From the NCBI RefSeq assembly GCF_040049255.1, contig NZ_JBDZDR010000004.1:124001-188000 (forward strand): a stretch of DNA of 64,000 bases, written 5' to 3'. The notes beneath the pieces are model-generated. The model ran no database searches, was not told where the DNA came from, and saw only the letters and a program-made list of their open reading frames with translations. The DNA is from Pseudaminobacter sp040049255 (GTDB lineage: Bacteria > Pseudomonadota > Alphaproteobacteria > Rhizobiales > Rhizobiaceae). This document shows, piece after piece, positions 1 through 8,744 of the stretch. How positions within the stretch are numbered: position 1 is the stretch's first letter; the number at the start of each line of letters is the position of its first letter. A program made the position numbers and the translations under genes.

Positions 1-475
1 CGAACTCGCCGGTGGTGTAGCCGAGATCGAGCAGGAACTTGGCCAGCGCCGGTGTGCCGGGCTGCAGAAAGGATGGGCTGCCGGGCAGTTGTGGCGGGAT
101 CATGCCTGTGCGCAGCGGATACATGCCGGTGAAGAAGGCGTTGCGACCGGAGGTGCAGCTCTGCATGGCCACATAGTCGGTGAACATCGCCCCTTCCTTG
201 CCGATGCGGTCGATGTTCGGCGTTTCGCCGACCATCACGCCGCGATGGTAGATGCTCGGCTGCATCCAGCCGATGTCGTCCCCCATGATGAACAGGATGT
301 TCGGTCGCTGGGGCGGCGGCTGCTGCGGCGGCTGTTGCTGTGCCTGGGCGAGGGACGCGGTGGCCATCGCGGCCGAGAGCAAGGCGGTGCCGCCGATCAA
401 GGCGGCTGTTGTCAACATGCGCCTGAGGCGGGGCCGTTCATCTGTGGTCTTTGAGAACGCACGATCATTGCTCAT
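1..475 (-). CDS. Arylsulfatase, partial (C-terminus beyond window)
   Basis: N-terminal ~158 residues of a type I sulfatase that would hydrolyse sulfate esters, probably in the periplasm. Residues 20-45 form an Ala-rich signal peptide, followed by a Gln/Pro-rich linker. RPNILFIMGDD (58-67) is the sulfatase metal-binding start, and Cys107 lies in SCTSGRNAFFTG, the site converted to formylglycine. The usual core is C-x-P-x-R or C-x-A-x-R; here the third position is Ser. The ATG overlaps the end of the upstream FGE-like gene by 11 bp, so the pair is translationally coupled and FGE is presumably the maturase. It runs off the left edge, so substrate class cannot be judged. Confidence 0.88.
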   Translation of the reverse strand, partial: MSNDRAFSKTTDERPRLRRMLTTAALIGGTALLSAAMATASLAQAQQQPPQQPPPQRPNILFIMGDDIGWMQPSIYHRGVMVGETPNIDRIGKEGAMFTDYVAMQSCTSGRNAFFTGMYPLRTGMIPPQLPGSPSFLQPGTPALAKFLLDLGYTTGEF

Positions 476-1469
476 TGAGTGCTCCTCTCTTTCTGATGAT
501 GCAGCGGAAACCGACATGGCTCATGGAAGTGTCGACGGGCTGCGGGTGACGCGCCGCCGGACGGTAGCGGCGGCAATAGTTCGGCGCGCACAGATGCGAA
601 CCGCCCTTCAGGACCCGTCGGGGAATCTTCGCGCCCACCTGACTGGCGTCAAAACTCTGCTCTTCACGCCCGCCGCGGGGATTCTCCGGAACGCAGCACG
701 CCTTCGCCGCATCGGCCGGGTGGTTCGGCTCGTACCAGTCGCTCGTCCATTCCCAGACATTGCCGATCATGTCGTAAAGCCCGTAGCCATTGGGCGGGAA
801 CGACATGACCGGCGACGTGCGTTCGAAACCGTCCTGCGCCAGGTTCTGCCAAGGGAACTGGCCTTGCCAGGTGTTGGCCATATGTCGGCCATTGGGGGTC
901 AGTTCGTCGCCCCACGCGAACTCTGCCTGGACGAGCCCGCCGCGCGCCGCGTATTCCCACTCCGCTTCGGTTGGCAGGTCCTTACCCGCCCAGCGCGCAT
1001 AAGCCTCCGCGTCGAGGCAGGCGATGTGCACCACCGGGTGATCTTCCAGGCCCTTGATCGAGGAGCCTGGACCATAAGGACGACGCCAGTTGGCCCCGAA
1101 TTTGAAGGTCCACCACCGGCTGAAGTCGTTGAGGCTCACTGGGTGATCCGGAGGACTGAACACCAGTGAGCCTGCCTTGAGCATGTGCGGCAGTGCGAAC
1201 GGATAATCCTTCGGGTCCGGATTTCTCTCCGCCACCGTGACGTGCCCGGTTGCACGGACGAAGGCGCGGAACTGGCGGTTGGTTACAGGCGTCCGGTCCA
1301 TCCAGAAGCCGTCGACGGCGACCCGGTGGACCGGCGCCTCCTCAGGATAGTGCTGTTGCGATCCCATGCGGAACGTCCCGCGAGGAATCCAGACCATGCC
1401 GGGGCTTGGCGTCTTACTTCGGGGTTCCTCGGTCGGCGCAGCCCAGGCAATGGCCATCGAAAGCAGCAT
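465..1469 (-). CDS. Formylglycine-generating enzyme (FGE/SUMF1 family)
   Basis: SUMF1-family enzyme that oxidises the active-site Cys of type I sulfatases to formylglycine. Typical family blocks are visible: GMVWIPRGTFRMGS near the N-terminus, LPTEAEWEYAARGG, GNVWEWTSDWY, and SHLCAPNYCRRYRPAAR near the C-terminus. The two cysteines of the last block (about 294 and 299) match the copper-binding/redox pair of aerobic FGE. The open frame extends upstream to 1700, but that part does not look like family sequence and contains a perfect palindrome at 1577-1597. I therefore place the start at ATG 1469, after an AAGGAAGG purine run. It overlaps the sulfatase gene by 11 bp, which names its likely substrate. 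Confidence 0.85.
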   Translation of the reverse strand: MLLSMAIAWAAPTEEPRSKTPSPGMVWIPRGTFRMGSQQHYPEEAPVHRVAVDGFWMDRTPVTNRQFRAFVRATGHVTVAERNPDPKDYPFALPHMLKAGSLVFSPPDHPVSLNDFSRWWTFKFGANWRRPYGPGSSIKGLEDHPVVHIACLDAEAYARWAGKDLPTEAEWEYAARGGLVQAEFAWGDELTPNGRHMANTWQGQFPWQNLAQDGFERTSPVMSFPPNGYGLYDMIGNVWEWTSDWYEPNHPADAAKACCVPENPRGGREEQSFDASQVGAKIPRRVLKGGSHLCAPNYCRRYRPAARHPQPVDTSMSHVGFRCIIRKRGALNEQ

Positions 1470-1576
1470 CCTTCCTTTTCCAGGATGATGACTGATCTTC
1501 GGGAGTTCTAGGGCGCGCGTCTGTAGTTTCAACCTTGACTCGGTGGCCCCAATATTCATCTGATTAAGACTGGATG

Positions 1577-1597
1577 GGAACGAGATATTCTCGTTCC
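1577..1597. promoter_or_regulatory. Perfect 21-bp palindrome upstream of FGE gene
   Basis: GGAACGAGA-TAT-TCTCGTTCC is a perfect dyad with 9-bp arms about 110 bp upstream of the chosen FGE start. It could be an operator for the FGE-sulfatase operon. No regulator gene is adjacent, so this is inference from symmetry and position only. Confidence 0.4.
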
Positions 1598-1826
1598 TCG
1601 CCAAATGGCATCTTGAAGCGGCCAGCGCCCGATCCTCGTCGAGGTAGCCAGCCTCGAACAACGGCCTGGCACCCTGTGCCAGCGCGACGACGCGCGCCAC
1701 GTTCTCCGATCAAGGCGCTCCAACGCGCCAGATGCGGCTAAGCTCCAGTCCGTGGTGGAAGCTTCTTGGAAAGTGGCAACTGCCGCTCAAGGCCAGACCG
1801 GGTGAGTTCCGTTCGGGATATGAACG

Positions 1827-2345
1827 TCAGGAACGTGTGGAAGGCGGAAGAAGCTCTCCCTCCATGAGCACAAGAGGAAACTCGACACCGGCCCCGATCG
1901 GCACGCGGATCAGATCCAAGCGCCGCAGACCCATGCGCTCATAGAACGGTGCGGCGTTGAGGCTGGAAAGCGCTTGAATTCGGGTTGCGCCTGCCTCTGC
2001 AGCGTCTCGTGCGGATCGCCCAAAGATAGCCCGCCCAATGCCTCGCCCGGCTCGTTCGGGATCGACGGCAAAGCGGCGAGCGTGGGCTAGCCCGTCCACG
2101 ACCGCGCCCGACCCCGGCGCATCGAATGTCCAGCCTCCGCAACCGACAATAATTCCAGCGTCTTTGGCTACGTAGAAAGTTCCCGAGCCGATGAGTGCGG
2201 GATTTTCCCGCGCAATCAAAGTCAGGGCAAGCGCCAGAACCGGCGGTGAGTAGGCTTGGGCCATCAGGACCGGGTATGAACGGTTCAGAAGGGCCTCAAT
2301 TCCCGCTATGTCATCGCTGGTCGCGATACGAACCTGCACGCACAT
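1827..2345 (-). CDS. GNAT-family N-acetyltransferase
   Basis: Acetyl-CoA-dependent N-acetyltransferase of unknown substrate, about 172 residues. The acetyl-CoA pyrophosphate-binding motif A is visible as FAVDPERAGRGIGRAIF (R-x-G-x-G/A type), followed by the ALSSLNAAPFYERMGL segment usual in the C-terminal half of the GNAT fold. The frame is open ten codons further upstream to 2375. I prefer the second Met (2345), which directly precedes the first beta strand (VQVRIATSDD). It stands alone, with a GFA-fold gene upstream on the same strand about 130 bp away. Nothing nearby indicates the substrate. Confidence 0.8.
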   Translation of the reverse strand: MCVQVRIATSDDIAGIEALLNRSYPVLMAQAYSPPVLALALTLIARENPALIGSGTFYVAKDAGIIVGCGGWTFDAPGSGAVVDGLAHARRFAVDPERAGRGIGRAIFGRSARDAAEAGATRIQALSSLNAAPFYERMGLRRLDLIRVPIGAGVEFPLVLMEGELLPPSTRS

Positions 2346-2478
2346 CACGTGCTCCGCTATACAGGTTGAGGACACCGGTAACCGTTCGCCGCGTCCTCTG
2401 ACCCAACGGCCTCAGCTAGGGTCGGCAACACGTTACGACAAGCTAGCCGAAAACTACCTCGCTGCCCTCAAGCTCGTC

Positions 2479-2916
2479 TCAAAACGCATCGGGCTGCGCG
2501 GTATTGAATCTACAGCCTGGGTCTTTCGTGTAGTCAGGCCCAAAACGTGTCGGCAGGCCGTCTGCGAGTTTCAACCAAGGGAGTTTCTCCTCAAAAGCGA
2601 CATGCAGCGTAGGTGCAAATTTTTCCGGCTCCTCCAGCGCTGCCGCAAAAAAATGCATGACATTGGACATGTTCTTTGAGCGGAAGGACAGTGGCGTGCC
2701 ACAGTGATCGCAAAATGTTCTTTCCACGCCGGGAGAAGAGTTGAATACCTTCGGGGAGTTGCCCAGCCATCGCCATTGGCCGTCCAAGACGCCAATGTAG
2801 GTTGTCATCGGCGCAGAACATTGCCGCCTGCAGCTTTCACAATGACAGACCACGCAGGACTGTGCCGCGCCATCGACTTCGAAAGCAATAGCGCCACAGA
2901 AGCAATGACCACGCAT
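2479..2916 (-). CDS. GFA/CENP-V-fold zinc protein
   Basis: 145-residue member of the glutathione-dependent formaldehyde-activating enzyme (GFA/Mss4-like) family. The zinc ligands are visible in order: HCFCG near the N-terminus, CVVCHCESCRR at about 21-31, and FCDHCGTPL in the middle. Only some members of this fold handle S-hydroxymethylglutathione; most small single-domain relatives have no tested activity, so the fold is sure and the reaction is not. Same strand as the GNAT gene downstream, but too far away to claim an operon. Confidence 0.85.
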   Translation of the reverse strand: MRGHCFCGAIAFEVDGAAQSCVVCHCESCRRQCSAPMTTYIGVLDGQWRWLGNSPKVFNSSPGVERTFCDHCGTPLSFRSKNMSNVMHFFAAALEEPEKFAPTLHVAFEEKLPWLKLADGLPTRFGPDYTKDPGCRFNTAQPDAF

Positions 2917-3525
2917 GCAAATTCCCCTTCAGGCAACAAGCACAGCTTAGTGCCGGGGCGCGCGGGAGTCGCTAAGAAATGTGCCGAACTGGCGCTAATA
3001 GGGCATTCGGCGCTAGCGGTCGTGAGCGCGTGCGTGGGCGTTAGCTTCAGGCTGAGTTCGTTAGCGCCTTCCGGTCATCGTGAAATGTTCGTCAATCTGA
3101 GCGGCCGCTATGTCCTCACTGGCAAAAGAGAGAAAATCCGGGGCAGTAGCCGAGAGTGATGACAATACGCATGGCCCAGTCTCCCTAGGGATGGGTTCGA
3201 ACTGGCGGGACGCAGCGTTGCGTCGCTTCGCGATCCGTCTGATGATCGCCTTGGAACCATGGGCCCTGCAGCCGAGGTTACAATGGATCACCCAGTTCTT
3301 CTTTTACCTTCCGCTCGCGCCTGCATTCTTCGTCTTTCTTGTTGTCACCTTGAGCCGATTGATATCCAAGTCGGCTATGAAGTAGATCAGGCGCGGCATA
3401 GCCACGCGCAATTCGTCGCCCATGCGGCTGCAGAAACCGGGCATCTCGACTGTCGGGCACGCGCGCAGGACATCGATCGCCGGGCGCTCGAGTCTACATG
3501 CCCGAAATAACATGCCCAAGCCGAC
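2917..3525. other. 609-bp stretch without a confident gene
   Basis: Only weak overlapping frames occur here. One + frame (3110-3385, 91 codons) ends in a hydrophobic segment and one - frame (3304-3519) reads partly protein-like. Neither has a convincing ribosome-binding site or a recognisable motif. It may be decayed coding sequence; I call nothing. Confidence 0.5.
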
Positions 3526-4671
3526 CTACCTGAAGACGAAGCGTGTCCCGGTGTAGGAGCGCAACAGCCTGTTCGGCATCTCGCCTTTCGCGATCTCGTA
3601 AAACGGCTCGCCCGAGCAATGCAGCGGAATGACATAGTCGACATCGATGTCCTTGAGCGCGCCGATCGTTTCCCGAATGTAGTCCTCCTTGTAGGGCGCA
3701 AGGTGGAACCCGCCGATGACCGCGTGAACCTTGCTGATGCCTGACGCGAGCTGAGCCTGCTTGATCGTGTTGATCACGCCACGATGACTGCAAGAGGTCA
3801 AAATGACCAGGCCGCGCCCCTTCAGATTGAACGCGGTGGCGATCTCGTGCCGAAACTGGTCGGGGACAACCGATTGCGTCCGTTCGTCCTCGGGGAGCTT
3901 TTCAGCATAGCAGCCCATCCCGTGTTCCGCGCCGATCCTCATCGAGGTGGGGGACAGCAGCGTCTCGAAGCTCGCTTGGCCAATTTGCCCGGTCGTGAAA
4001 GCATGATCGGCAACAAGTGAGGGTCCTTCCGCAAACCTTACCGTGAGGGCGGCTTCTTCCAACGCACTACGGTCCAACACGCCGAAATCGCCATGTGCTG
4101 GCGGTGCCGTCCATTCGCGTGAGCAAAATGCCTCCTCTCCGCCGATGTAAATTGGCAGCCCATCCTTCAGCCTGCCCTTGTTTTGCTTCAGGAAACCGGC
4201 GAGGCCACCGAAATGATCGTAGTGCCCGTGGCTCAGCACCAGCGCATCGAGCTCCGACGGGACGATGCCCACAAGGCCGGAGTTGTTGAGCAGGGCCTCT
4301 GGCGTGAAGCCAAAATCGACCAGGACATTGCGCGTCTCGTCACCGCGTTGCGACATGGCATGCATCGAGAGACCAAATTCGCTCATCAGCGTTTTGCCAG
4401 GCGGTCTTCCATCAGCGATACCCCAACCGAAATGCTGAATGTCGACATTCGCGGCATTGTGGCTGGGCGCGACCGCGAATTGATAGTTGTCGACGACCAC
4501 CCTCACCGTGAGGCGGTCGATCTCGGGAACAGCGCCTGAGACAGGATCGGCCATTCCAGGTTTGGCGCCACCGATCAACGCCGTAACCACAGCGCCAAAC
4601 AGGGCAGCGCCACCACAGCGTAGGAAGTCGCGCCGCCCAATCGGGACAGGCTCGCATCGGTAGATTGACAT
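3526..4671 (-). CDS. Tat-exported metallo-beta-lactamase-fold hydrolase (COG1237-like)
   Basis: About 381 residues. A twin-arginine signal is visible as RRDFLRCGG followed by a hydrophobic stretch, so the protein is probably exported folded with its metals. LSHGHYDHFGG is the H-x-H-x-D-H metal-binding motif. TSCSHRGV and GGFHL further on supply later ligands and are typical of the COG1237 branch, whose archaeal members include a methanopterin-synthesis enzyme. The bacterial exported members are uncharacterised. A purine-rich GGAGGAAGG precedes ATG 4671, which I prefer to the GTG one codon upstream. Monocistronic; the cache-domain gene upstream is 190 bp away. Confidence 0.85.
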   Translation of the reverse strand: MSIYRCEPVPIGRRDFLRCGGAALFGAVVTALIGGAKPGMADPVSGAVPEIDRLTVRVVVDNYQFAVAPSHNAANVDIQHFGWGIADGRPPGKTLMSEFGLSMHAMSQRGDETRNVLVDFGFTPEALLNNSGLVGIVPSELDALVLSHGHYDHFGGLAGFLKQNKGRLKDGLPIYIGGEEAFCSREWTAPPAHGDFGVLDRSALEEAALTVRFAEGPSLVADHAFTTGQIGQASFETLLSPTSMRIGAEHGMGCYAEKLPEDERTQSVVPDQFRHEIATAFNLKGRGLVILTSCSHRGVINTIKQAQLASGISKVHAVIGGFHLAPYKEDYIRETIGALKDIDVDYVIPLHCSGEPFYEIAKGEMPNRLLRSYTGTRFVFR

Positions 4672-4865
4672 CACGCCTTCCTCCCATTTGCCTGTCCAAA
4701 CTGGTCACGCGACCAACTGGCGTGCATTCTTGCAATTTGTCGGAACTGACCGAACCTCCGCCCCCAAAGTCTCGGCTGTCGATCTGCCGGGCGTCCCGGC
4801 CACGCCATCGCTCAATTTGTGAGGCGTCCGGCAGTCATCCGCATTGACGTTCGAGTACCGCGGAT

Positions 4866-5387
4866 CTATTTCAGATAGCCGACGTAGTAGATGCCGATCA
4901 CGTGTTTGTCCGGATCCCTTATCGGGTCGTATCCCGTCACGTAGGGTTTGCCGAGAATGTCTACCTCGCCGTAGAAGGCTTCACCCTTCTTGATCGACTC
5001 GATCGCTTTCCCTTTTGGGTCCAGAATGGTCCCGATCGCTCGCGCGCCGTCGTCCTTTTTGACGTTCGTGGCGACCCGGACATATTCCTCACCGCTCTTG
5101 ACGAAGATGGTCGCGGTGCCGCCAGCTTCCTTCACGACCTCATCAACCAGAGTGAAATTGTTGTTCATCTTGGTGGATCCAAAATAGATCGCGGGCACTT
5201 CTTTTCCGGCGACGGCGTCAGTTCCCTCGATCTTCGGCGGCCCCAGTTCGTTCGCCTTCGACTTCAGGAGCTCCATCGCAGCAGTCACCTTCGCATCCTG
5301 TGCGAGGGCGGTCATTGGCACGAGCGCGACGCCTCCGGTGAGGAGTGAGGCCGTCAAGGTGCTGATGATAGCTTTGTGCAGGCTCAT
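4866..5387 (-). CDS. Periplasmic single Cache-domain protein
   Basis: 173 residues with a Sec signal peptide ending near ALAQDA. The rest is a single Cache domain: paired segments with NNFTLVDEVVKEAGGTATIFVKSGEEYVRVATNV, then GTILDPKGKAIESIKKGEAFYGEVDILGKPYVTGYDPI and the terminal strand HVIGIYYVGYLK. Such free-standing exported Cache proteins bind small organic ligands. No kinase or chemoreceptor is attached or adjacent. It lies divergent from, and about 80 bp from, the first sRNA candidate, but that promoter reads the other way. Confidence 0.8.
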   Translation of the reverse strand: MSLHKAIISTLTASLLTGGVALVPMTALAQDAKVTAAMELLKSKANELGPPKIEGTDAVAGKEVPAIYFGSTKMNNNFTLVDEVVKEAGGTATIFVKSGEEYVRVATNVKKDDGARAIGTILDPKGKAIESIKKGEAFYGEVDILGKPYVTGYDPIRDPDKHVIGIYYVGYLK

Positions 5388-5464
5388 GGGCTTTCTCCTT
5401 GTAAGCCCTCTCCAACGCTGACCAACGCCCCGCGTCGGTTAGCCGGGCGACTTTGTTTATCCAG

Positions 5465-5489
5465 GGAACAATCGACTGTTCAGCGCGTT
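5465..5489 (+). promoter_or_regulatory. EcfG-type (general stress) promoter of sRNA copy 1
   Basis: GGAAC (5465-5469), 16 nt, then CGTT (5486-5489). This is an exact match to the published EcfG/SigT consensus GGAAC-N16/17-cGTT. A terminator hairpin lies only 22 nt downstream and no gene intervenes, so the product is a short RNA. Confidence 0.75.
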
Positions 5490-5495
5490 GTCACC

Positions 5496-5550
5496 GTACC
5501 CTTACTCATCAGCCCGTCGTCTCCTCCCCCGAGGCGGCGGGCTTCTTTTT
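5496..5550 (+). ncRNA. Small RNA candidate, copy 1 (C-rich anti-SD loop)
   Basis: A short transcript of about 55 nt is predicted from the promoter at 5465 to the T-run at 5544-5550. The 5' single-stranded part (ACCCTTACTCATC) is identical in copy 2 at 9.8 kb. It is followed by a 13-bp stem (5511-5523 with 5531-5543) with loop CTCCCCC and then TCTTTTT, an intrinsic terminator. The loop and upper stem contain CUCCUCCCC, complementary to Shine-Dalgarno sequences, as in several alphaproteobacterial stress sRNAs. The start is set 7 nt after CGTT by analogy. Evidence is sequence and conservation between the two copies only. Confidence 0.65.
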
Positions 5551-5646
5551 GCGTCTCTGGCAATGCAAATGCCCCAGCTTGCGCCACGGCTTAAAGCGCC
5601 GATGCAGGTTGGGGAGCCTTCCCGGGCCATAACAGGAAGGTCCTGA

Positions 5647-6201
5647 TCACTTGATTTCCCACGTGGTGTTGTGCGGGATGTCCATTGCGGTGTAGCCGCC
5701 AGGGCCGGCCAGCGCAGGCATCGCAATGCAGGCGAAGGGCTCACTCCCGGTGATGCCTTCGTACTTGCCGGTGCCGCCTGTAATGATGTGGGTGCCGCAA
5801 TTCATGTCCGCCTGCGACTTGTCCTTGTCACGGGTGTCGAAGGTCGAGAAGATCTTGTCTCCATCCTTGTCGGCCAGCACGCAGGCACCATCGATGTATT
5901 TCTTGTCGCCTGAATCTACACTTAGTGCCGTGCACTGGGCCGACATCTTGTCGAGCATCTCCTCCCCTTTCATGTTTTGGGTGGTCCCCACCGCCTCCAG
6001 CGCGGTTGCCGTCCCGAGTCCGGGAATGTCAATGCTGTGCAAGGGCCGAAAAATGAAATGCGTCACGTAGGGGGTAGTGCCTTTCTTGGCGATCGGCGCA
6101 CCCAGAACCACACCTGGTGCCAAAGCCAAGAGCATCCCGGTGAGAAGTGCCGCCTTGGCGGTTTTGATTGCCGCAGCGGATGTCACTGTCGTGGGTTTCA
6201 T
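5647..6201 (-). CDS. Exported protein of unknown function
   Basis: 184 residues. A signal peptide covers about the first 36 residues (hydrophobic LLTGMLLALAPGVVLG, cleavage near LGAPIA). The mature part has three Cys, an acidic VLADKDGDKIFSTFDTRDKDKS stretch and a Gly/Thr-rich HIITGGTGKYEGITGSEPF segment reminiscent of beta-barrel small-molecule-binding or dirigent/AOC-like folds; that resemblance is an impression only. GGAGGA sits just before ATG 6201, so I reject the Met four codons upstream. It lies between sRNA element A and element B of the first repeated unit, where the second unit has no gene. Confidence 0.65.
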   Translation of the reverse strand: MKPTTVTSAAAIKTAKAALLTGMLLALAPGVVLGAPIAKKGTTPYVTHFIFRPLHSIDIPGLGTATALEAVGTTQNMKGEEMLDKMSAQCTALSVDSGDKKYIDGACVLADKDGDKIFSTFDTRDKDKSQADMNCGTHIITGGTGKYEGITGSEPFACIAMPALAGPGGYTAMDIPHNTTWEIK

Positions 6202-6525
6202 CGGTTCCTCCATCGAGAGCGGCGGAGCAAGCCGACGGCAGGCGCCGCCGCAGGCCGGAGACGACCTGCCTGCGTTTGAAACGCGTCTGGTTTAGCGGGC
6301 GCCAGTTCCCCCGATCAACATCAAGCGCATGGGCGTAAGCCAACCCGTTTCGCTCCGACATTGCTTAGGAGAGACTGCATCTTCGATGGTCGATGCGTGG
6401 ACTCGTCCCAACTCATGCCGCGCATGAGCAACTGTCTCTAGGTGCAAAATACCAGAACCTTCGGTGCCGAGCCACGGGTTGCCAATCACGCTTTCTAGAG
6501 AAAACGTCCACCGTACGCGACGGCC

Positions 6526-6660
6526 GATCAAGGTTCCGTGACAACTCAGAAAATTTGGAAAAACTAGGGGAGGGTGGGCATTCGGGTGGTTGAGCAGGAC
6601 AATATGCTTGACCAGCGAAAGCCAGAAGCCCGTTGTTCATCCCGGGTGGCCGGCTCCGGT
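6526..6660 (+). repeat. Element B copy 1, putative structured RNA
   Basis: About 135 bp matching, in inverse orientation, 9556-9695. Shared blocks are GATCAAGGTT, CGTGACA, AATTTGGAA, GGGGAGG, GCATTCGGGTGG and TTGAGCA. A hairpin, GGTTGAGCA with TGCTTGACC around an 8-nt loop, is kept in both copies although the loop sequences differ, which points to selection on RNA or DNA structure. Confidence 0.5.
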
Positions 6661-6737
6661 CGCTCCTTGTTTGTGACCTGCCTTATCCGCCGTTCGTCGC
6701 AGATCGGCGCGCATTTTCGTTTCTTGCCCCCTAATGA

Positions 6738-6776
6738 AACCCGCGCCGAACCGCTGGGGACAGCTCAACGCGGGTG
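6738..6776 (+). repeat. Element C copy 1, imperfect palindrome
   Basis: ACCCGCG and CGCGGGT arms flank a 23-nt centre; the same unit recurs inverted at 9450-9488 with longer arms. No T-run follows, so this looks like a repeated palindromic element rather than an ordinary terminator. Confidence 0.45.
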
Positions 6777-7186
6777 AGCAGGGAGATCGCAGTACTTCTC
6801 TCGCCCCTATGTTGACAGTCGCCGGATGATGTCAGAAGCGAAAAAGGGCAGCCAGTCGGAAAACACTGACAAAGGCTCGGCGGGGAAGCAGGGAAGTGGC
6901 ACCGAGCCTTCGCTTGGCCCCAGGCAGCGCCCAGATGCTTGCAGAATGAGAAGATAAAGCAAGTGCGTCGGCTATTGGCGAGCCTTACGCCAGCCGGGCG
7001 GCGGACATGCAGCTTTCAATCAGAAATCAACCGTGAGCCACCGTTGTTGCCGACCTCAATTCGCTCATGGCGGCAGGTTTTGCCGCTTTCTCGAGGTGGA
7101 CGTTGCCGATGCCGATCCGTAAGACTGCAGCTTTGTCACGAACTGCCAGATCGAAGGATTTGGCCCCTTGGGGGGGGGGAGCATTC

Positions 7187-8176
7187 ATGGCAAGATCAGA
7201 CGACAAGATCGAGAACGCGAAGCGGGACGCTGCGGCGCACTATGCCCGCATCCGCGAAGCCGGAGGCGCGCTTTCATACTGCATCGACTACGTCCATCAC
7301 ATCGAGGGCCTGAAGGGCGAAGGCGAACCCGCTGTCATTCGCGAGCGAGGGGCCGCTTTCCCGAGGACGGCGGTGCGGCTAGCGGCGGTCGGCGCTGTCC
7401 AATCCGCCCGAAGCGAAGGCGTGGATTCGGAGACGCTGGACGAGACCCTCAAGTGGGCACGCGCCGCATGGGTACACTCGGCTGGGCGCTACGTCGACCA
7501 GCCTTTCGGCGGCGGCGGACCGGAAACTGCGGACCTTCCGAACGCTCAGGTGGTGGCGATAATCCGGAAGGCGGCGGAGACCCGCAAAGCCAGGGCCGCC
7601 GAGCAGTGGGACCGTCTCGTGGACTCGGATGTCGAAAGCCTGGCGACCCTCGCACTGATCGGGCGAGAGGCCGCGAAGCCCGTCAGCCGCAAGGACAGAT
7701 GGATCGGCAACGCGATCCTGGCGGGACTGACGGCCGCTGGTGTTGCCTACGGCCTGTCGAACTCGTACCTTTCGGTCAAGGTGGATCAACCCTTCGACAG
7801 CGAACTCGGCTTCCAGCAGCACCGGGACGCGACCGCCCGGGTCCTGAACCACACGACCCTGATGTCGTTGACCGTGCCGCGATCCGGCATCCTCAAACTG
7901 GCTTTTGGCTGGCCGATGAGACCTACGGAAGACGAGCGGGAGGCTTTCACGAGGTTCGGACGCGAGGTTTTCAGCTCGTGGCGAGGCCTCGCCGCGGTCG
8001 GCGATCTCATATGCGGCGGCGCGGAACCGCCGGAGGACGACCTGCTTGAAATCATCCGAAACGTAAACGACGGCATCAACCTGCAGGAGCCTCCAATTGG
8101 CGGGACCGGCAGGTATCAATCCCTGATCATTCGGTCGCTGCTGCGGACATATCCAGCGCCGGCTCCATGCAAGTAG
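7187..8176 (+). CDS. Hypothetical protein with one hydrophobic segment
   Basis: 329 residues, no family recognised. The N-terminal half is Ala/Arg/Glu-rich and helical (residues ~1-180). A hydrophobic stretch at about 190-206 (NAILAGLTAAGVAYGL) could be a membrane anchor. The C-terminal third is mixed and ends TYPAPAPCK. Codon use is consistent with a real gene in high-GC DNA. I choose ATG 7187 rather than the open frame from 7067 because the ribosome-binding region lies between them. A run of ten G (7170-7179) followed by A forms that region and could vary in length. The following genes are on the same strand but over 100 bp away. Confidence 0.6.
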   Translation: MARSDDKIENAKRDAAAHYARIREAGGALSYCIDYVHHIEGLKGEGEPAVIRERGAAFPRTAVRLAAVGAVQSARSEGVDSETLDETLKWARAAWVHSAGRYVDQPFGGGGPETADLPNAQVVAIIRKAAETRKARAAEQWDRLVDSDVESLATLALIGREAAKPVSRKDRWIGNAILAGLTAAGVAYGLSNSYLSVKVDQPFDSELGFQQHRDATARVLNHTTLMSLTVPRSGILKLAFGWPMRPTEDEREAFTRFGREVFSSWRGLAAVGDLICGGAEPPEDDLLEIIRNVNDGINLQEPPIGGTGRYQSLIIRSLLRTYPAPAPCK

Positions 8177-8291
8177 GACTGATTGAAGGGGGCGGGATCG
8201 AATTCCTTAACCACGGCAGCCGGGCCTACGCCTTCGGAAGGATTGACGCCCCGCGCCCTTTCTCGCACCCTGCCGGCAAAGGGAGGGGGCG

Positions 8292-8744
8292 ATGAAATTC
8301 ACCATCGCTGCGCTGGCGCTGTCATTAGCTACATCTGGCCTTGAGGTCGCTCGTGCCAACACGCCGGGCAGCGACCTGGTCCCGCCTCGGAAAGTGCGCA
8401 CCATTACCGTTGGACCTGACCGGATACTCCCATCTGCCAAGAACGAGCCGATCCCCGCGGACAGGAGCGACCAAGACCTGGTTATTTCTCGAGTTGATAT
8501 TTGCTGGGATCGACCATCTCTCAATTGGCAAGGACGCACGCTGGTTTCGTTGCAATTTCAACTCACAGAAACCGGGAATATAGATGGAGAGATAACGACC
8601 ATCGACTGGGAAGGCAGGCGCCAACAGGTTCTCGCACTTGAGGAGAGCGCTAGAAGGGCCATCATGAGATGCGCGCCGTACAAGATTAGATCCAAAAGCC
8701 GATCCCCATTCACGATCGACTTTCAGATGAGCTCCCAAAAGTGA
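8292..8744 (+). CDS. Secreted TonB/TolA C-terminal-like protein
   Basis: 150 residues with a short signal peptide (MKFTIAALALSLATSG, cleavage near ARA-N). The C-terminal half, LVSLQFQLTETGNIDGEI then ALEESARRAIMRCAPYKI, has the pattern of the TolA/TonB C-terminal domain (strand, then an Ala-Arg helix, then CxPY/F), but no transmembrane anchor or Pro-rich spacer is present. It is therefore a free periplasmic version. GGGAGGGGGCG precedes the ATG. The next gene may start at the GTG that overlaps this stop codon. Confidence 0.65.
   Translation: MKFTIAALALSLATSGLEVARANTPGSDLVPPRKVRTITVGPDRILPSAKNEPIPADRSDQDLVISRVDICWDRPSLNWQGRTLVSLQFQLTETGNIDGEITTIDWEGRRQQVLALEESARRAIMRCAPYKIRSKSRSPFTIDFQMSSQK

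Larger units (their letters stand above)
6202..7186. other. 985-bp intergenic region with repeated elements B and C
   Basis: No convincing reading frame. It contains element B copy 1 (6526-6660) and element C copy 1 (6738-6776), both of which recur inverted at 9.4-9.7 kb. It ends in a run of ten G just before the gene at 7187. Confidence 0.6.
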
